From: Paragonimus westermani
Taxonomy: Eukaryota; Platyhelminthes; Trematoda; Plagiorchiida; Troglotrematidae
Reading direction: 5' to 3'
DNA length: 64,000 bases
Assembly: GCA_008508345.1 (NCBI GenBank)
Contig: QNGE01000940.1
Location: 55,382-119,381, forward strand
Both the position numbers and the translations under genes were made by a program. How positions within the stretch are numbered: the first letter of the stretch is position 1; every line of letters starts with the position of its first letter. Below are positions 58,869 to 64,000 of the stretch, one piece after another. Under the pieces are notes generated by a model. The model did no database searches. It was not told the DNA's origin and was given only the letters and a program-made list of their open reading frames with translations.

Positions 58869-59040
58869 AGCTTTTTTTACTGATCTTTATTATTTGTTGC
58901 ACTCTTTTGTTTACGCTAGATTCAATTATTTCTCCCGTATTTGCGTACTTACATTCATTCATATATAGCATTAAATTCCGTGCCCTGGTTCCACTAGTTT
59001 CTAATCGTTTGTATTTTCTCAGAATCCTGTATGTATTTGA

Positions 59041-59800
59041 ATGATGCAGTGAGATACATCAGACCGCAAGCCGGAGCTCGCCGAGATAGATGCGAAGGAG
59101 AACGCCTTAAGTTTTCGTGTCTCAGATTATGTCCCGGACGACCCAGAGTACTGACTAACACAGCTTGAGTTGCAATTCCAGTTAGCGCGCATCACTAGCC
59201 AGACTGCCAAGTTCATATACTTGGCTACCGCGTTGCCAATGTCGGTCGCACTTTATGTCAGAGATTAAGTGATTAAACCACCCGAGAGCAACCCTTACGA
59301 CGAACTAAAGAACGCATTCTTAGAACGTGCTGTCGTATCGGAAGAGAAACGACTTCAGCAGGCCCTTAGCGAGCTACAGCTAGGAGATCTTACTCCATCT
59401 CGATTGCTTCGACAGTTAAAACGGGTGGGACAAAATCACAGGATTGACGACAAACTCATGCGTTACCTTTCGATGCAGAGGTTGCCCGATTTTGTACAGG
59501 CAATTATTTTTACATTCATGTCAACGAGTTCTTTGGATGACTTGGAAAAATCGGCCGATTTGGTCATCAAACACCTTCCCAGCAAAATGCACCAGGTCGA
59601 GGCACACACAGAAAGCATACCCGCCGAAGTGATAGCAAAAGTGGAAGAACTTTGTCGAGAAATCTGAGCCCTTTGAACTTCTCGCTCTCACCCCACTTCC
59701 AGAGGACGTAGCCGTTCCAGTTCTCCTTCAAGAACGGGATATTGCTGGTACCACCACATGTTTGGGACCAAGGCATGGAAATGCGTTAAGCCGTGCACCT
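59041..59800 (+). pseudogene. CsRn1-type Gag with CHCC box (disabled)
   Basis: One frame (with 59059 as a codon start) carries LTQLELQFQLARITSQTAKF, KPPESNPYDELKNAFLERAV and LSELQLGDLTPSRLLRQLKR, typical of this Gag family. In-frame stops: TGA at 59152-59154 (probably once Trp), TAA at 59266-59268 and TGA at 59665. Further on, at 59743-59796, CWYHHMFGTKAWKCVKPC fits CX2HX9CX3C, the unusual CHCC box that marks the CsRn1 clade in place of the CCHC knuckle. Gag cannot be made from this copy. Confidence 0.88.
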
Positions 59801-59974
59801 TCTCAACTGCCTCGGGAAACAAAACTGCCAGCAAGTAATGGCGACAACTGTTGCCCATTTTTCGTACATGATGGGAGTTCTAGGTTGCGTTTTCTAGTGG
59901 ACACCGGCGCTCAGGTCAGTGCCGTACCACCTGGAAAAGAGGACACGCCTCGATCAACCCCACTCCAGCTCCAG
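59801..59974 (+). pseudogene. CsRn1-type protease, N-terminal half (interrupted)
   Basis: In a new frame, CCPFFVHDGSSRLRFLVDTG and AQVSAVPP give the retropepsin active site with an intact DTG (Asp codon 59900-59902). The family reading PLQLQA is reached just before 59975, where it breaks off into LINE sequence. The second half of the protease resumes at about 61950. Confidence 0.85.
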
Positions 59975-60257
59975 GCCTCCTTGCAGTTGTGGTGCAGAAC
60001 ATGGCTGATGTCGTTCTCAGCAGACAAATCGAACATCCTCACTTATGGTTGTAAAATACCCAATGGCTCCATCTCACTAAATGGTTGTAATATTGACACA
60101 GCCACTTCGGTCAGAGATCTTGGAATACGGTACTCAAACTCCTTCAATTTCTCTGAACAAGTATGCTTCCAGGTAGCAAAAACTAAAAGAACAATAGGCT
60201 GCATCAAAAAGGCGTTCAACCTACCAGCTGCGAAGCTGACGCTCTACAAAATGTGTG
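59975..60257 (+). mobile_element. CR1/Jockey-type LINE fragment inserted in the protease
   Basis: The frame reads SLQLWCRTWLMSFSADKSNI, SVRDLGIRYSNSFNFSEQVC and LPAAKLTLYKMC. This lines up residue by residue with the RT of the LINE at 51586-53049 (IWCQTWLMKFSVNKSTI, SVRDLGIGYSNSFNFAERTS, IPAARLYLYKPC), about 60-65% identical by eye. It starts after the YADD region, so the copy is 5'-truncated. It runs into the N gap. Confidence 0.88.
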
Positions 60258-60659
60258 NNNNNNNNNNNNNNNNNNNNNNNNNNNNNNNNNNNNNNNNNNN
60301 NNNNNNNNNNNNNNNNNNNNNNNNNNNNNNNNNNNNNNNNNNNNNNNNNNNNNNNNNNNNNNNNNNNNNNNNNNNNNNNNNNNNNNNNNNNNNNNNNNNN
60401 NNNNNNNNNNNNNNNNNNNNNNNNNNNNNNNNNNNNNNNNNNNNNNNNNNNNNNNNNNNNNNNNNNNNNNNNNNNNNNNNNNNNNNNNNNNNNNNNNNNN
60501 NNNNNNNNNNNNNNNNNNNNNNNNNNNNNNNNNNNNNNNNNNNNNNNNNNNNNNNNNNNNNNNNNNNNNNNNNNNNNNNNNNNNNNNNNNNNNNNNNNNN
60601 NNNNNNNNNNNNNNNNNNNNNNNNNNNNNNNNNNNNNNNNNNNNNNNNNNNNNNNNNNN
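60258..60659. other. Sequence gap (402 N)
   Basis: No bases are known here. The gap length may be an estimate. By comparison with the LINE at 51-53 kb, the rest of the RT C-terminus should lie inside it. Confidence 1.
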
Positions 60660-60663
60660 GGAT

Positions 60664-61100
60664 TAATAATCGGGCTCACCAAATTGTAGAGGACTGGTAC
60701 GTTTCTGTCTAGAATCGTGCCTATTCTCCACAATAATTAAATCAGATAAACTGATTATAGGACAACGACGTTTATTGCAAAGAGACCGGGAAAGCGAGCT
60801 GTAAGCAAGACACAACAGAAGCAAAGCGCAACAGACCAGTAGCTAGCGTCCGAATGGTGCAAGTGTAATTGCAATTGTGACCTTGGGCGGTCGAACCTAC
60901 GAGAAAATCCAGACATGCAACCAAACAATATCAATAGTGTCAACCGTCAAAATAAACAGCAAAATAGTTGGAATACGTGGCAAACCAAGAATGTCTCTAC
61001 ACACCCAACATTATTTTAATGACGTGTGTTTACTCATGTATATGCAATGCCCAAATTGCTATGAAGTGTGCACTCGGCACTTAATAATAAGTCCAACAGT
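60664..61100 (-). mobile_element. CsRn1-type LTR end and primer-binding site, inverse orientation
   Basis: On the minus strand, ctctacaatttggtgagcccg (60671-60691) repeats the LTR-end plus primer-site arrangement seen at 58842-58861 on the plus strand. An AATAAA lies upstream of it (TTTATT at 60771-60776 on the plus strand). So a second element of this clade lies here facing the other way, its body lost in the gap. The far end of the LTR is not recognised; 61100 is an arbitrary limit. Confidence 0.6.
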
Positions 61101-61875
61101 TTGATGACATATGAGCTTTAGTTGTCGCGCACAATTCATGCGGCCCTACAAACCGTCGACTCAATCCTCCGTTTACCCGAATAAATCTCGAGCGCATAGC
61201 GAAATACCACAACAAACAGTAGATAGGGTAATATATTCCAATAATCATAGCAAAAATAATGATATCGAACTAGTTCTTCGTCAAAATTTGACCATATATA
61301 TATTGCCTATCATAGTAAACTTTATAACCCCACATTTTCTCAGCTAACCTGTGGAATTACGTTCTCCCTCCCGATTCCCATTTTATCCATTGAGCGAGGA
61401 AATGGTTCTGCGACGGATGGACGCACGGAACTTCGTCTAAGCTGAACGGTTCACGAGATGTTCAACTTTGTGACGTTGTCGAGCAATCGGCGAAATCCTG
61501 CGTTGAAATCTGCTTGATTTTGGGATTTTCCGCCATTCCTCGCCAAAGCCGATCTATCTTGACAATTTTCGAACGCCAGTTTTATTCCATAACAGCAAAA
61601 AATTTCAAAGGTGCGTTTGGACACCCTCCCGGAGTGACCTTGAAATATTTGAAAAATCGCTCATCCCACAACCTTGTAAACAGTGAATCAGTGTAACATC
61701 CCATTTTTTTGAGACTCAATCGGTGAAATAAGCGAACTACCTATTTCTATGTTGCGTGCGTGAAAGTTCCATAAACTTCAGTCGTTCCCTCTTTGAATAC
61801 GTAATTCTTGCAAGAAAATTCACGTTGGTGCTACTGTTAAATTATTCGTTTATGTATGGTTTGAAAATATCCACA
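61101..61875. other. Unassigned segment
   Basis: AT-rich, with no frame above 80 codons that resembles a known family. It should be part of the inverted LTR element, the LINE 3' region, or both. Confidence 0.35.
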
Positions 61876-61945
61876 GTGATCGCGCGTAACCAAGCGTGCT
61901 TCTCACACATGCGTTGGGAAATATATATTAATTTATTTTATTTTA
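61876..61945 (+). repeat. 60-base repeat with AT tail, copy 2
   Basis: Same stretch as 51179-51238. It is followed by a tttattttattttatttta tail, directly after which the CsRn1-type protease resumes. The tail suggests the 3' end of the inserted LINE. Confidence 0.65.
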
Positions 61946-61949
61946 TTTT

Positions 61950-64000
61950 AATGAAACCTCAATACGCACTTTGGGCACACGCTCTTTGACGTTGGCCGTG
62001 GGCCTGCGGCGTGTTTTCCGTTGGGTGTTCATTATAGCGGATGTGCCAGATGCCATTTTGAGCATAGACTTCTTAGATCATTCTGGGTTGGTTGTCGACG
62101 CAGGTCACCACAAGCTCCTAGATCCCCTAGCGAGTTTATTCTCTATAGGGACCACTTTTTCGAGGACTGTACTCAGCCCACTGCTTGCTGAACCAAGCGA
62201 TGATGATAGATATCGAGCGGTATCGCGTGAATTCACGGGGTTGATCCGTCCACCTAACGAGTTACCTGCCGTCATTACGGACGTAATGCACCACATCAAA
62301 CCTAAAGGTCCACCAGTTTTTCAGCAACCACGAAAGCTGGCATTAGACAAACTGCGCATCGCTCGTGCCAAATTTCAACACATACTGGACATGGGTATAA
62401 TCCGCCCCTCTGACAGCCCATGGGCATCTCCTCTGCATATGGTGCCAAAGAAGATAGAAGGTGATTGGCGTCCTTGCGGAGATTATCGTGGATTGAACAA
62501 TGCCACTGTTCCCGATAGATACCCTGTGCCACATGTCCACGATCTAACTACCAGCCTCGCGAGTAAAACGATCTTCAGCAAAATAGACCTCGTACGCGCC
62601 TACTACCAGTACCGGTAGCACAAGAGGATATACCCAAGACGGCTACTACCACTCCATTTGGTTTGTTCGAATTTGTGTGCATGCCTTTCGATCTTCGCAA
62701 CGCTGCACAGACGTTCCAACATCTGATCAATGAAGTCACCCGTGGGCTGGACTTCATGTATGCATACACAGACGACACCCTCGTGGCTAACACTTCCCCG
62801 AAGAGCATATAACCCATCTACGGGCGCTGTTTCAACGTCTGGCACCATACGGCATCACCGTCAACAGAGCTAAGTCCAGACCTGGTCAAGCCCTGTTAAA
62901 TTTCTCAGGCCACAGCATCTCGACAGATGGGATTAAACCGCTTGATTCCAAGGTCGAGGCTATCCGATCGTGCCAACATCCCGGTACAATTCCCAAGCTT
63001 CGCCGCTTCAATGGACTTGTGAATTATTACCGTCGATTTATTCCCAACTGCGCCGAGCCTATGCAACCTTTGACTGATTTACTCCGAGGTAATCAACGAA
63101 CTCTGCACCTAACCCCCGAAGCCTCCACGGCTTTCGCCAATGTTAAGCAGGCACTCGCCTCTTCAGTCATGTTGCATTTCCAACAACCGGACGCACCAAT
63201 TAGTATCGCCGTGGATGCATCGGACACAGCCATAGGTGCAGTGCTACAGCAAGCAGTTTGCGAGACGTGGCAACCGATTGAATTCTTTACTCAACGTCTC
63301 AGCGATACCGAAAAGCGATGCAGCAACTTCGGTCGTGAACTACTAGCCGTGTATAGGGCTCTGCGCCAATTTCGCCACGCACTCAAGGGCCGCGATTTCA
63401 TTATTTTCACGGATCACAAACCTCTCGTGTACGCTTTGCAAAATTACTCCGATAAACAATCGCCTCAAGAAGCTCGTCAGCTAGACTATATAGCCAAGTT
63501 TTCTACGGACATTCGCCATGTCTCTGGAGCTGCCAACGTCGCCGCAGATACCCTATCACGAATGCAAAACGTATCTACAACCACCGGCTTGATATCACAT
63601 CACAACATAGCAGAACAACCCCGGTCAGCTTGCACGTTTACGGATGATCTGAAACGCACGAACTTACGCCTTGTCACAATTCCATTTACGTCTTCGCCCG
63701 GTACCATTATACGTAACAATACGCTGGGATACCCCAGGACAGTCGTGCCACGTTCGTTACGAAAAGCAGTCTTCGAAGCGTTGCATAACCTCTCACATCA
63801 AGGGATAGGCGAATCACGAAGACTGGTCGCGGATCGATCCGCCTGGCCTAACATGAATCGGGACGTACGCCATTGGGCCCGTTGCTGTTTCGCATGTCAA
63901 CGTTCCAAAGTCAACCGACACACGAGCACCCCCTTGGAAACTATTCCAACTCCCGACGATCGTTTTGAACATGTCCACCTGGTCATCGTCGGGCCACTCT
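61950..64000 (+). pseudogene. CsRn1-type Pol: protease end, RT, RNase H, integrase start (runs off the edge)
   Basis: [20 protein letters not shown] restarts the protease, then [54 protein letters not shown], a one-base frameshift near 62613, TTPFGLFEFVCMPFDLRNAA, YAYTDDTLVA (Asp pair intact), a second frameshift near 62797, then a clear frame from 62800 to the window end. RNase H residues are present in VDASDTAIGAVL, FGRELLAVYRAL, FTDHKPLVYAL and AADTLSRM. The integrase zinc site is LHNLSHQG...CCFACQ. In HVHLVIVGPL the family usually has Asp (HLDIVGPL); here Val replaces that first catalytic residue. Confidence 0.92.

Noticed and set aside
60221..60733. Long open frames across the N run
   Set aside because: They exist only because N codons are not stops.

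Overview
The window reads as repeat-rich animal nuclear DNA, most likely from a digenean trematode (fluke). The support is a gene with many small, phase-matched exons between GT/AG sites, plus a flatworm-type transposon set: RTE and CR1/L2-like LINEs, Ty3/gypsy including a CsRn1-type element with a CHCC Gag box, BEL/Pao, and Penelope-like elements with a GIY-YIG domain. CsRn1 was first described in the liver fluke Clonorchis sinensis, so an opisthorchiid is a fair guess, but the species is not proven. No bacterial operons, CRISPR arrays, rRNA or tRNA genes were seen. One 402-base run of N (60258-60659) and two single Ns (29540, 56676) mark a draft assembly.

Region 1 (1-4600): a terminal inverted-repeat copy, an RTE 3' fragment, then a decayed Ty3/gypsy element (LTR-like promoter, primer-binding site, gag, protease, RT) that stops inside RT and is joined directly to a second RTE fragment.

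Region 2 (about 5400-27000, minus strand): the only convincing host gene. Ten candidate exons with compatible splice phases give 1025 codons without a stop. The order is a short N-terminus, a low-complexity Ser-rich part, a large Arg/Ser (RS) domain, a Pro/Thr/Ser linker and a Gln/Ala-rich C-terminal part; the 3' end was not found. The composition suggests a nuclear RNA-processing protein, but I do not recognise the orthologue. Its introns hold RTE and LINE fragments, including the first copy of a 2.09-kb module that recurs unchanged at 29541-31629.

Region 3 (about 27000-43360): intergenic or intronic DNA with the second copy of that module, an RTE relic, two pieces of the gypsy promoter/LTR repeat, a gypsy relic and a Penelope relic.

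Region 4 (43360-49626): a complete-length but disabled BEL/Pao retrotransposon on the minus strand with two 400-bp LTRs. Region 5 (49920-55870): a Penelope 3' part and a nearly full CR1/Jockey-type LINE, both minus strand. Region 6 (56200-64000): an unassigned ORF, the second inverted-repeat copy, then a CsRn1-type element on the plus strand whose protease is split by a LINE fragment, a sequence gap and a piece of an oppositely oriented CsRn1-type LTR; its pol resumes at about 61950 and runs off the right edge.

The window is therefore mainly a nested transposon landscape around one unnamed RS-domain gene. I see no evidence for a new multi-gene system. The most unusual signals are the RS-domain gene model with a possible poison exon, the patchwork identity of the BEL LTRs, and a promoter-bearing composite repeat of RTE and LTR origin.
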